This document shows, in pieces, positions 13,696-19,895 of a DNA stretch of 19,895 bases. Source of the stretch: GWC2-37-13 sp964564535 (GTDB lineage: Bacteria > Patescibacteriota > Microgenomatia > UBA1406 > GWC2-37-13); contig CAZMBH010000013.1 of assembly GCA_964564535.1 (NCBI GenBank), positions 1 through 19,895 on the forward strand. Direction: 5' to 3'. The position numbers and the translations under genes are program-made. Below the pieces are notes generated by a model, which worked only from the letters and a program-made list of their open reading frames with translations, had not been told where the DNA came from and ran no database searches. The stretch's first letter is position 1; the number at the start of each line of letters is the position of its first letter.

Positions 13696-13911
13696 ATGAA
13701 GGATGATGTGATTACGGTTGAGGGAGAGGTTGTCGAAAATCTTCCCAACACCTTATTTAAAGTCAAACTTTTAAATTCGGAAAAGGTGATTTTGTGCTAT
13801 CTGTCAGGAAAGATGAGGAAAAATTATATTAAAATTCTTCCTGGCGATAAGGTAAAAATAGAGTTAACTCATTATGATTTGAATAGGGGAAGGATTACTT
13901 ATAGAAATTAA
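13696..13911 (+). CDS. infA: Translation initiation factor IF-1
   Basis: IF-1 binds the 30S A site during initiation. The 71 residues form the S1-like OB-fold with the conserved VEGEVVENLPNTLFKV, the loop YLSGKMRKNYIKILPGDKV, and the C-terminal YDLNRGRITYR. Length and sequence are canonical. The ATG at 13696 sits 34 nt after map, the first wider gap after secY, and a promoter is possible there. rpmJ follows after TAA-TT-ATG. Confidence 0.97.
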   Translation: MKDDVITVEGEVVENLPNTLFKVKLLNSEKVILCYLSGKMRKNYIKILPGDKVKIELTHYDLNRGRITYRN

Positions 13912-13913
13912 TT

Positions 13914-14027
13914 ATGAAAATTCATTCATCGGTAAAAAAAATTTGTCCGAAATGTAAAATTGTTAAAAGAAAAGGAAATTTATATGTTGTTTGTTCTAAT
14001 GTTAAGCACAAACAAAAACAAGGATAA
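13914..14027 (+). CDS. rpmJ: 50S ribosomal protein L36
   Basis: This 37-residue gene encodes the smallest 50S protein, which binds 23S rRNA and one zinc ion. The sequence MKIHSSVKKICPKCK...GNLYVVCSNVKHKQKQG is unmistakable; the zinc ligands are Cys11, Cys14, Cys27 and His32. Position between infA and rpsM is the standard one. It starts 2 nt after the infA stop. Confidence 0.96.
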   Translation: MKIHSSVKKICPKCKIVKRKGNLYVVCSNVKHKQKQG

Positions 14028-14032
14028 AAATT

Positions 14033-14464
14033 ATGGCAAGAATGTTAGGTGTCACATTACCGGATGAAAAAAGAATCGATTATGCATTGACAACTTTGTA
14101 TGGAATAGGCTGGACCAATGTTAAAGCGGTTTTATCCCAGACCGGGGTTGATGCAAGTAAAAAAGTTAAAGAAGTAACTGAAGAAGAGTTCAAGAAAATT
14201 CTTGAAATAATTGAAACAAAGTATAAAGTTGAAGGTTATTTGAGAGAAGCCATTAATGAAAATATTAAACGGTTAAGAGAGATAGGAAGTTATAGAGGGA
14301 TAAGACATATCAGGGGACTGCCTGTTGATGGTCAAAGAACTAAATCAAATGCCCGGACAAAACGGGGAAAAAGAAAAACAGTCGGAGCCCTCAAGAAAGA
14401 GATGTGGGCAAAGCTTGAGCAAAACAAAACTACCGAAGAAGTAAAAGCAAAAGCAGCTAAATAA
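14033..14464 (+). CDS. rpsM: 30S ribosomal protein S13 with C-terminal extension
   Basis: S13 is a 30S head protein that contacts P-site tRNA and forms bridges to the 50S. The N-terminal MARMLGVTLPDEKRIDYAL, the helix-two-turn-helix core with YGIGWTNVKAVL, and the basic SYRGIRHIRGLPVDGQRTKSNARTKRG (in pieces, about 83-109) are canonical. The usual length is about 120; this one has 143 because of a charged Lys/Ala/Glu-rich tail (about 120-143). rpsK follows after 14 nt. Confidence 0.96.
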   Translation: MARMLGVTLPDEKRIDYALTTLYGIGWTNVKAVLSQTGVDASKKVKEVTEEEFKKILEIIETKYKVEGYLREAINENIKRLREIGSYRGIRHIRGLPVDGQRTKSNARTKRGKRKTVGALKKEMWAKLEQNKTTEEVKAKAAK

Positions 14465-14478
14465 AATTATTTATAAAT

Positions 14479-14853
14479 ATGATTAAAAAACAAATTAAAA
14501 AAACTGTTATTAGAGGGAAGATTTACATAACTTCTACGTTTAATAACACTTTAGTAACAATCACTGATGATCGTGGCAATCCACTCGTTGTCGGATCAAC
14601 GGGAATGCACGGATTTTCAGGTACTAGGAAATCAACTCCATACGCTGCGACGGTGACGACTGAAAATGCAATAAAAAAGGCTGAAGAAAAGTTTGATTTT
14701 CAAGTGGCTGACGTCTTGGTTAAGGGGATTGGTCCGGGAAGAGAGGCGGCATTAAGAGCGATTAAAGCATCAAGAATTGACGTTAACCGAATTATTGACA
14801 TTACACCGGTTCCTCACAACGGAGTGAGGCCGCCAAAAATTAGAAGAGTTTAA
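14479..14853 (+). CDS. rpsK: 30S ribosomal protein S11
   Basis: S11 sits on the 30S platform near the mRNA exit and the E site. The 124 residues match the family, with GKIYITSTFNNTLVTITDDRGN, STPYAATVTTENA, GIGPGREAALRAI and the invariant C-terminal ITPVPHNGVRPPKIRRV. Part of the alpha-operon order infA-rpmJ-rpsM-rpsK-rpsD-rpoA-rplQ. No Shine-Dalgarno is visible before the ATG (tatttataaat). Confidence 0.97.
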   Translation: MIKKQIKKTVIRGKIYITSTFNNTLVTITDDRGNPLVVGSTGMHGFSGTRKSTPYAATVTTENAIKKAEEKFDFQVADVLVKGIGPGREAALRAIKASRIDVNRIIDITPVPHNGVRPPKIRRV

Positions 14854-14859
14854 AAAAAT

Positions 14860-15480
14860 ATGAGATATTTAGGTCCAAAAAATAGAATATCAAGGAGAGA
14901 GGGAGTCGATCTGGAATTAAAGACGGTCGGTTCTAAATCTCATGCCCGTTTGTTAAAAAAACTTAACGTTCCTCCTGGTCAGCACGGAATCAGAAAAAGA
15001 AAAAAAGTATCTGAACGAGGTACTCAACTGCGGGAAAAACAAAAGTTAAGATATATGTTTGGCATCACTGAAACGCAATTGAAAAATTATTTTAAAAAGG
15101 CGAGTCTTAAAAAAGGAAATACAGCCTCTTATTTGTCTCATTCTTTGGAAAGCAGACTTGATAACGTAATTTTTCATTTGGGTTTTGCTCCGACCCGGGC
15201 TGCCGCACGTCAGTTAATAACCCACGGACATATAACCATTAACAAGAAAAAACTTTCAATTCCTTCTTACCAGGTCAGAGTTGGGGAAGAGATAGGTTTT
15301 TTTAACGATAAGACAACAAAAATTCCGTACATAGAAAGTTCCTTGAATGTTAAGGATATTATTTTACCTGCTTGGCTGGAGAAAAAGGCAACCGTTGGAA
15401 AACTGATTGCAGAACCGACTCAAGAGGTAATTGAAAAACTGATAAATCTGAGATTAATCATTGAATATTATTCTCGATAA
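14860..15480 (+). CDS. rpsD: 30S ribosomal protein S4
   Basis: S4 nucleates 30S assembly, helps form the mRNA entry site, and is the alpha-operon repressor in E. coli. The 206 residues match the family. The N-terminal part has GPKNRISRREG and PPGQHGIRKRKKVSERGTQLREKQKLR (two segments, about 38-64), with no zinc cysteines. An S4 RNA-binding domain follows from about 98 with ESRLDNVIFHLGFAPTRAAARQLITHGHITIN in pieces. It ends soon after conserved QEVIEKLINLRLIIEYYSR. A small hairpin lies between its stop and rpoA. Confidence 0.97.
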   Translation: MRYLGPKNRISRREGVDLELKTVGSKSHARLLKKLNVPPGQHGIRKRKKVSERGTQLREKQKLRYMFGITETQLKNYFKKASLKKGNTASYLSHSLESRLDNVIFHLGFAPTRAAARQLITHGHITINKKKLSIPSYQVRVGEEIGFFNDKTTKIPYIESSLNVKDIILPAWLEKKATVGKLIAEPTQEVIEKLINLRLIIEYYSR

Positions 15481-15488
15481 TTAATAGT

Positions 15489-15505
15489 TCCCGACTAAGT
15501 CGGGA
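15489..15505. repeat. Mini-hairpin between rpsD and rpoA
   Basis: A perfect 7-bp stem, tcccgac and gtcggga, closes a 3-nt TAA loop in the 36-nt gap. No T-run follows. It resembles the 8408-8424 hairpin in size and in the CCCG core. It may be a member of the same dispersed palindromic repeat family, or a site affecting rpoA translation. Confidence 0.7.
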
Positions 15506-15516
15506 TTATAAAAAAT

Positions 15517-16440
15517 ATGTATAGTCCAATTTTTTTCACCCAAAAAACTGAAGAGGGTAATTATGGAAAGTTTGTTATTGAACCATTGCCACAAGGTTTT
15601 GGTCAGAGTATGGGTCACGCTTTAAGAAGGACACTCCTTTCTTCATTAAAAGGGGCAGGAGTCACTTATATAAAATTTGACGGAGCTCCACATCTTTTTT
15701 CTACAATTCCTGGAGTAAAAGAGTCTGTTCTGGAAATAATGTTGAATTTGAAACAATTGAAATTTGATGTTAAAGACGGCGGTCCGTATAAAATTGGTTT
15801 TGAAGGAAAAGGATCAAAAAAAATATTAGCAAAAGATTTAGAAGGTGAGATCAAACCAATTAATGGTGATTTATATATCGCTGAAATGACTGATGATAAA
15901 GCTAAACTTTCTTTTGAAGCCATTGTTGAAGTTGGGACAGGTTATTCTACGGTTGAAGACCGGGAAGAAAAAAAGACAGGTTATATTCCGGTTGATGCTT
16001 TTTTCTCTCCGATTAAGAAAGTTAATGTAAAAGTTGAAGAAGCCAGAATTGGAAGAAAAGGTAATTCAGACAAGTTAGTAATTGAACTGGAAACTGATGG
16101 TAGTATCAAATCTGAAACAGCCATTAAAGAAGCGGCTAAATTGTTAACAGAATATTTTAGCTACCTACTTTCCGGAAAAGACGCTCCTGAATTAAAGAAA
16201 CAGATAAGTGTCGCAGACGAAAAAAGAGATGCGATTGATAAAAAATTATTTGATATTATTATTGACGAATTGAATCTGCCTTCAAGAGTTATTAATGCAT
16301 TGCTTCGGGAAAAAATTGAAACAGTTGCCGATTTAGTCAAAACCGGAAAAGAAAAGTTAACAGGTATGAAAGGTGTCGGAAAAAAATCAATTGAGTTGAT
16401 CGAAGAAGAATTAAAGAAGATGGAAATACAGTTAAGCTAA
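15517..16440 (+). CDS. rpoA: DNA-directed RNA polymerase subunit alpha
   Basis: RpoA dimerises to start RNA polymerase assembly, and its C-terminal domain contacts UP elements and activators. The 307 residues contain the NTD with GFGQSMGHALRRTLLSSL (about 27-44) and TIPGVKESVLEIMLNLK, a linker around 225-245, and a CTD with two helix-hairpin-helix parts (LPSRVINALL, 254-263, and GMKGVGKKSIELI). Arg257 and Asn260 occupy the positions of the E. coli UP-element-binding Arg265 and Asn268, so the CTD looks able to bind DNA. It lies in the usual alpha-operon place before rplQ. Confidence 0.97.
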   Translation: MYSPIFFTQKTEEGNYGKFVIEPLPQGFGQSMGHALRRTLLSSLKGAGVTYIKFDGAPHLFSTIPGVKESVLEIMLNLKQLKFDVKDGGPYKIGFEGKGSKKILAKDLEGEIKPINGDLYIAEMTDDKAKLSFEAIVEVGTGYSTVEDREEKKTGYIPVDAFFSPIKKVNVKVEEARIGRKGNSDKLVIELETDGSIKSETAIKEAAKLLTEYFSYLLSGKDAPELKKQISVADEKRDAIDKKLFDIIIDELNLPSRVINALLREKIETVADLVKTGKEKLTGMKGVGKKSIELIEEELKKMEIQLS

Positions 16441-16446
16441 TAAAAT

Positions 16447-16818
16447 ATGAGACATAGAGTAAAAAAAATAAAATTTAGTGACGGGGTTGACGCTAACCGG
16501 GCTTTAGTCCGGAAATTAGCTATTAATTTCTTTTTACAAGGAAAGTTAACAACAACTCTGTCCAAGGCAAAAGCAATCAAGCCTGTCATTGAAAGATTAA
16601 TCGAGAAGATGAAAGTTAAGACAGAGGCAAATGTCAATTATTTAAAACATATATTAGACAGCAAAGAGGTTTTAGTGATTGCCTATAGAGATATCAGTCC
16701 GGTTATTGCAAAAATAAACGGCGGATATATCAGGATCATTAAGTTAGGCCAAAGGGAATCGGATGGGGCCGAAGTTGGCAGGATTGAATGGGTATATCCG
16801 GTAATTAAACAAAAATAA
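16447..16818 (+). CDS. rplQ: 50S ribosomal protein L17
   Basis: L17 is a 50S protein near the tunnel exit. The 123 residues match the family (about 115-127). The N-terminus MRHRVKKIKF and the LVRKLAINFFLQGKLTTTLSKAKAIKPVIERLI segment (about 21-53) are canonical, as is the C-terminal IRIIKLGQRESDGAEVGRIEWV. It follows rpoA by 6 nt and precedes rplM by TAA-AT-ATG. Confidence 0.96.
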   Translation: MRHRVKKIKFSDGVDANRALVRKLAINFFLQGKLTTTLSKAKAIKPVIERLIEKMKVKTEANVNYLKHILDSKEVLVIAYRDISPVIAKINGGYIRIIKLGQRESDGAEVGRIEWVYPVIKQK

Positions 16819-16820
16819 AT

Positions 16821-17255
16821 ATGAATAAATTAACTCAATCAACAAAACCAACTAAAGAAAAACAAGTTGTCAGAAAATGGCATTTGATTGATGCGTCGAA
16901 AAAGGTCCTGGGGCGTTTAACACCGCAAATCATCCGATTAGTCCAAGGGAAACATAAAACAAGCTTTGTTCCAAATATGGACGTTGGAGATTATGTAGTC
17001 GTCATTAACGCTTCCAAAGTTATAGTGACCGGGAAAAAAACCCTAGCCAAAGAATATACAAATTATTCAGGGTATCCGGGTGGTTTGAAGACGATAAACT
17101 TTGCCGATTTATTAAAGAAAGATTCGCGGGAAATTATTAAAAGAGCTGTTTCCGGAATGCTGGCTAAAAATAAATTCCGTGGTGACCGTTTGAATAGAGT
17201 TATTGTATTTCCGAATGCAGAACACAGTTATAAAGATAAATTTGCAAACAAATAA
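16821..17255 (+). CDS. rplM: 50S ribosomal protein L13
   Basis: L13 is an early-assembling 50S protein. The 144 residues are of the usual length. Landmarks are KWHLIDASKKVLGRLTPQI (about 20-38), FVPNMDVGDYVVVINASKV, YSGYPGGLKTI and the RAVSGMLAKNKFRGDRLNRV segment. The rplM-rpsI pair often forms its own operon; here it continues straight from rplQ. Confidence 0.96.
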   Translation: MNKLTQSTKPTKEKQVVRKWHLIDASKKVLGRLTPQIIRLVQGKHKTSFVPNMDVGDYVVVINASKVIVTGKKTLAKEYTNYSGYPGGLKTINFADLLKKDSREIIKRAVSGMLAKNKFRGDRLNRVIVFPNAEHSYKDKFANK

Positions 17256-17256
17256 T

Positions 17257-17712
17257 ATGGCTAAAAAAATAAAAAACTTAAGTTATTACGAAGCGGTTGG
17301 AAGAAGAAAACAATCAGTTGCCCGTGTCAGACTTTACTTAGTTAAAAAAGGATCAGAAGTGACAGTCGGCAAGTTAAAGATTAAAGAGGGAGAAATTTTT
17401 ATTAACGGTAAATCAATGGATGAAACTTCTTTTAAAAATTATAAAAAGAATTTTTTGTCATTTCCGTTAACCTTGACAAAAAATGAAAAACGGTTTGGGG
17501 TTTCAATTATCGTGAATGGTGGAGGAACAACCGGACAGCTTGATGCCATGGTTCATGGGATATCAAGAGCTCTTTTGATTGTTGATAATGATACATACCG
17601 TCCGATGCTAAAAGCTGAAGGATTGTTAACGAGAGATCCAAGAAAGAAAGAAACAAGAAAAGTTGGTACGGGAGGAAAAGCAAGAAGAATGAAACAATCA
17701 CCGAAGCGATAA
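17257..17712 (+). CDS. rpsI: 30S ribosomal protein S9
   Basis: S9 reaches with its C-terminal tail to the anticodon loop of P-site tRNA. The frame is open upstream from 17203 inside rplM, but the ATG at 17257, one nt after the rplM stop, gives a normal N-terminus (MAKKIKNLSYYEAVGRRKQS). The protein has 151 residues, somewhat longer than the typical 128-130 because of the N-terminal stretch. Conserved features are GRRKQSVARVRLY, FSFPLTLT-like FLSFPLTL, GGGTTGQLDAMVHGISRALL and the invariant basic end KARRMKQSPKR. It is the last ribosomal gene of the cluster. Confidence 0.95.
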   Translation: MAKKIKNLSYYEAVGRRKQSVARVRLYLVKKGSEVTVGKLKIKEGEIFINGKSMDETSFKNYKKNFLSFPLTLTKNEKRFGVSIIVNGGGTTGQLDAMVHGISRALLIVDNDTYRPMLKAEGLLTRDPRKKETRKVGTGGKARRMKQSPKR

Positions 17713-17726
17713 TTTACTTATATTTT

Positions 17727-18617
17727 ATGATTCCTCTTTCTATAATCATTGTTTCTTTTAATACAAAAGAAATAACCAGGAAATGTCTTCTTTCTTTAAA
17801 AAAAAACTTCGGCAAATATCCGTTGGAACATGAAATAATCGTTGTCGATAATAATTCAAAAGATGGAACAGTGGGATTCTTACAAGAACTTGAAAAAAAA
17901 TATTCGGGAAATCTTCATATTATTTTAAATAATAAAAATCTGGGCTTTGGTAAAGGAAATAATATTGGATTAAAGAAAAGCCTTGGAAAATATGTCCTTT
18001 ATCTTAATTCCGACGCCATTGTCACCGACATAGATTTCCGCGATCTGATAAATCTAATGGAAACACATAAGGATATTGGGGCTTTGACTGTTAAGGTAGT
18101 TCTACCGTCAGGTGAGATCGATCCGGCTTCTCATCGGGGTTTTCCAACTCCTTGGCGTTCGTTTACTTATTTTTCAGGTCTGGAAAGAATTTTCTTTAAT
18201 GTACCTTTTCTAAATAAATTATTCGGCGGTTATCATTTAGTAAATTTTAATTTGAACAATATCCATGAAATCGATGTTCCAACCGGCGCGTTTTTATTTA
18301 CGAAACGGGAAATCGTTGATAAGTTCGGCGGATTTGATCAGGACTATTTTGCCTACGGTGAAGATATCGAAATGGCTTTTCAGATAAAAGCCCTTGGGTA
18401 CAAAATTTTCTACTATCCCTTATGGAAGGTCCTTCATTTAAAATCAGTTTCGGGATTAAAGAAAAAAAGCGATAATATAATCAGAAAAAGAACGAGTGAT
18501 TATTTTTATGATTCTATGAAGATTTTTTATGACAAGCATTATTCCAAAAATCATAATTGGCTGTTTAATAAATTGGTCTACTTAGCAATAGATATTAAAA
18601 AAGGTTTAAAAAAATGA
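17727..18617 (+). CDS. Family 2 glycosyltransferase (WbbL-like)
   Basis: A GT-A fold glycosyltransferase, probably moving a sugar from a nucleotide donor to an envelope glycan or lipid-linked precursor at the cytosolic face. The 296 residues start with the typical SIIIVSFNTKE, then VVDNNSKDGT (39-48), NLGFGKGNNIGL (71-82), and LNSDA (93-97) as the DxD-like metal and nucleotide-sugar site. The acceptor-side motif GGFDQDYFAYGEDIEM (201-216) and the following ALGYKIFYYP and VLHLKSVSG are usual in WbbL/rhamnosyltransferase-like members. There is no transmembrane segment. It starts 14 nt after rpsI and overlaps the next glycosyltransferase by 4 nt. The exact sugar and acceptor cannot be read from the sequence. 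Confidence 0.88.
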   Translation: MIPLSIIIVSFNTKEITRKCLLSLKKNFGKYPLEHEIIVVDNNSKDGTVGFLQELEKKYSGNLHIILNNKNLGFGKGNNIGLKKSLGKYVLYLNSDAIVTDIDFRDLINLMETHKDIGALTVKVVLPSGEIDPASHRGFPTPWRSFTYFSGLERIFFNVPFLNKLFGGYHLVNFNLNNIHEIDVPTGAFLFTKREIVDKFGGFDQDYFAYGEDIEMAFQIKALGYKIFYYPLWKVLHLKSVSGLKKKSDNIIRKRTSDYFYDSMKIFYDKHYSKNHNWLFNKLVYLAIDIKKGLKK

Positions 18618-19735
18618 AAAAAATTGGAATTGATGCAAGATTATTTTCTCAAACAGGAGTTGGAACTTACATAAAAAACCTCATTTATTATTTAGAAAAA
18701 AAGGAACTTAAAGATGAACTTTTTTATATTTATTTAATGCCTGGGGATTTTAATAATCTTTCGTTTAAGAATAAAAATATTATCAAAAGAAAGGTTAATT
18801 ACCGCTGGCACACTCTGGGAGAGCAAATAGGTTTTGTTTTTGAACTTTATAAAGATAATCTAGATCTGATGCATTTTACCTACTTCAGCTACCCGGTTCT
18901 ATATTGGAGGAAATTTATTGCTACCGTTCATGATACAACCCCGTTATTGTTTAAAACTGGAAAAGCCTCCACAAAAAATCAGTTAATCTACAACATTAAA
19001 CATTTGTTTTTTAGAATTATTCTTCGTTGTCAGGTGCGCCGGGCGGTGAAAATTATTACCCCAACCGAAACAGTAAAAAACCAACTGGAAGATATTTATG
19101 GAAACAGAATATCAGATAAAATATCACCGATCTATGAAGGGGTTAATTATCAGATAATTGAAGCGAAAGAAAATAAGGAGCTGAGCAAAAAATTTAATAA
19201 TTTTTTTATATACGTCGGTAATTTCTATCCTCACAAAAATGTTGAAAATCTAATTAAAGCATTTGAAAATGTTGATAAAAAATTTAAATTAATTCTTCTT
19301 GGTCCCGATGATTATTTTACGAGTAGAATACTTCGATGTATCGACCTTGCCTGCCGGCAGGCAGGTACATCGAATCTTAATAAAAACATTATTTTATTAA
19401 AAAATCCGACCTTGTCAGATCTAAAGTTTTTTTATAAAAATGCGCTGGCATTGGTTCATCCTTCTTTATCAGAGGGGTTTGGACTGCCATTGATCGAAAC
19501 GGCATATTTTAATACGCCGATTATCGCTTCAAATGTTAAGGTTTTTAAGGAACTACTGGGAAATAATTATTTGTCTTTTGATCCAAATAGTGTTGATGAT
19601 ATTTCAAAAAAAATAAATAGCTTTATTGAAAAAAGACCGGAGTTTAATTATGAAAATATCATGAAAAACTATTCCTTCTCAAAAATGACTGACGAAACAT
19701 TGAGGATTTATCAAGAAGTATTGAAAGAAAATTGA
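18614..19735 (+). CDS. Family 4 glycosyltransferase with in-frame palindrome
   Basis: A GT-B fold retaining glycosyltransferase, probably acting in the same envelope glycan pathway as its neighbour. The 373 residues have an N-terminal domain with IGIDARLFSQTGVGTYI (4-20) and ATVHDTTPLLF (103-113). The C-terminal donor-binding domain begins at about 197 (FIYVGNFYPHKNVENLI) and carries the E-x7-E motif SEGFGLPLIE (286-295, Glu287 and Glu295). Residues about 240-254 (LRCIDLACRQAGTSN) are encoded by a 43-nt imperfect palindrome (19332-19374) and fall at a loop before the NIILLKNP strand; relatives usually have a shorter loop here. The frame is intact across the insertion. ATGA overlap with the upstream gene implies co-translation. 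Confidence 0.88.
   Translation: MKKIGIDARLFSQTGVGTYIKNLIYYLEKKELKDELFYIYLMPGDFNNLSFKNKNIIKRKVNYRWHTLGEQIGFVFELYKDNLDLMHFTYFSYPVLYWRKFIATVHDTTPLLFKTGKASTKNQLIYNIKHLFFRIILRCQVRRAVKIITPTETVKNQLEDIYGNRISDKISPIYEGVNYQIIEAKENKELSKKFNNFFIYVGNFYPHKNVENLIKAFENVDKKFKLILLGPDDYFTSRILRCIDLACRQAGTSNLNKNIILLKNPTLSDLKFFYKNALALVHPSLSEGFGLPLIETAYFNTPIIASNVKVFKELLGNNYLSFDPNSVDDISKKINSFIEKRPEFNYENIMKNYSFSKMTDETLRIYQEVLKEN
19332..19374. repeat. Palindromic element inside the GT4 gene
   Basis: Outer arms ttcgatgta (19332-19340) and tacatcgaa (19366-19374) are perfect inverted repeats of 9 nt. They enclose a perfect 16-nt palindrome, tgcctgccggcaggca (19348-19363). The block is much more G/C-rich than the surrounding AT-rich coding sequence. 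It is read in frame as part of the GT4 protein. It looks like a short mobile or dispersed palindromic repeat that was tolerated because it adds a surface loop. Confidence 0.8.
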
Positions 19736-19747
19736 TTAATAATTTTT

Positions 19748-19811
19748 GTCATCCCCGTGAAGACGGGGATCCAGTCAATTTAGCATGGATTCCCGCCTAC
19801 GCGGGAATGAC
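19748..19811. repeat. Inverted pair of palindromic repeats (REPIN-like)
   Basis: Two 26-nt units in opposite orientation, at 19748-19773 and 19786-19811, are separated by 12 nt. Each is itself a hairpin with an 8-bp stem and 4-nt loop. After reverse-complementing the second, 21 of 26 positions agree; four of the five differences form two compensatory stem-pair changes and the fifth is in the loop. The second unit fits the pattern ATTCCC-N8-GGGAAT known from Neisseria dRS3 repeats and similar to repeats seen in many genomes. It lies 12 nt after the GT4 stop and could also act as a transcript 3'-end stabiliser. Confidence 0.85.
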
Positions 19812-19895
19812 ACGGTTGCATTTTATTCTAAAGAAGTAGTATCCTGACTTGCGCAAAAACTTCATAAATTGATTTTTAGTATAAGGTTCATCCCT
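19812..19895. other. Non-coding right edge, nothing recognised
   Basis: The last 84 nt after the inverted repeat pair contain no reading frame, tRNA or rRNA that I can recognise. A TATAAG at 19880-19885 resembles a -10 hexamer but has no -35 at a proper distance. Confidence 0.5.

Noticed and set aside
17203..17256. Upstream extension of S9 into rplM
   Set aside because: The extra 18 residues read out of frame through the end of L13; ATG 17257, one nt after its stop, is the better start.
19321..19380. Frameshift or pseudogene in the GT4 gene caused by the palindrome
   Set aside because: The frame continues through it to a proper C-terminal half with the E-x7-E motif, so the gene appears intact.
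19880..19885. TATAAG as a promoter at the right edge
   Set aside because: No -35 hexamer lies at 15-19 nt upstream and no gene is visible downstream before the window ends.

Overview
This AT-rich window is a bacterial ribosomal-protein super-operon, almost entirely on the + strand. The merged S10, spc and alpha gene sets run from tuf to rpsI, followed by two glycosyltransferases. The most likely source is a Candidate Phyla Radiation (Patescibacteria) bacterium, perhaps of the Microgenomates type. The reasons are: no rpmD (L30) between rpsE and rplO; very compact A/T-rich gene junctions with almost no Shine-Dalgarno sequences; many short GC-rich palindromic repeats; and TGA used as a normal stop (rplP, rpmC, rpsZ, map), which argues against the code-25 CPR lineages. 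The phylum is an inference from these traits, not a phylogenetic result.

Layout. 1-187: left edge with the possible start of a divergent gene and a tuf promoter. 188-1784: tuf and rpsJ, separated by a repeat-rich spacer. 1785-1932: a clear promoter followed by a leader with mutually exclusive antiterminator and terminator stems, ahead of rplC. 1933-11574: rplC-rplD-rplW-rplB-rplV-rpsC-rplP-rpmC-rpsQ-rplN-rplX-rplE-rpsZ-rpsS-rpsH-rplF-rplR-rpsE-rplO-secY. Here rpsS (S19) has left its usual place between rplB and rplV and sits between rpsZ (S14) and rpsH (S8). 11601-13661: rpmG (L33), an unusual double P-loop protein (adenylate kinase plus a UPF0200-like domain), and map. 13696-17712: infA-rpmJ-rpsM-rpsK-rpsD-rpoA-rplQ-rplM-rpsI, with a possible promoter just before infA. 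17727-19735: a GT2 and a GT4 glycosyltransferase overlapping by 4 nt. 19736-19895: non-coding, with a pair of inverted palindromic repeats.

How the genes work together. The locus supplies ribosome parts, elongation and initiation factors (EF-Tu, IF-1), N-terminal methionine removal (Map), membrane insertion (SecY), an RNA polymerase subunit (RpoA) and nucleotide supply (Adk). Tight junctions suggest translational coupling: eight are exactly TAA-NN-ATG and four are ATGA-type overlaps. Structured elements lie at the few wider junctions (tuf|rpsJ, rpsJ|rplC, rplX|rplE, rpsH|rplF, rpsD|rpoA). The best candidates for something undescribed are the rplC attenuator, the Adk fusion, the palindrome carried in frame inside the GT4 gene, and the S19 relocation.
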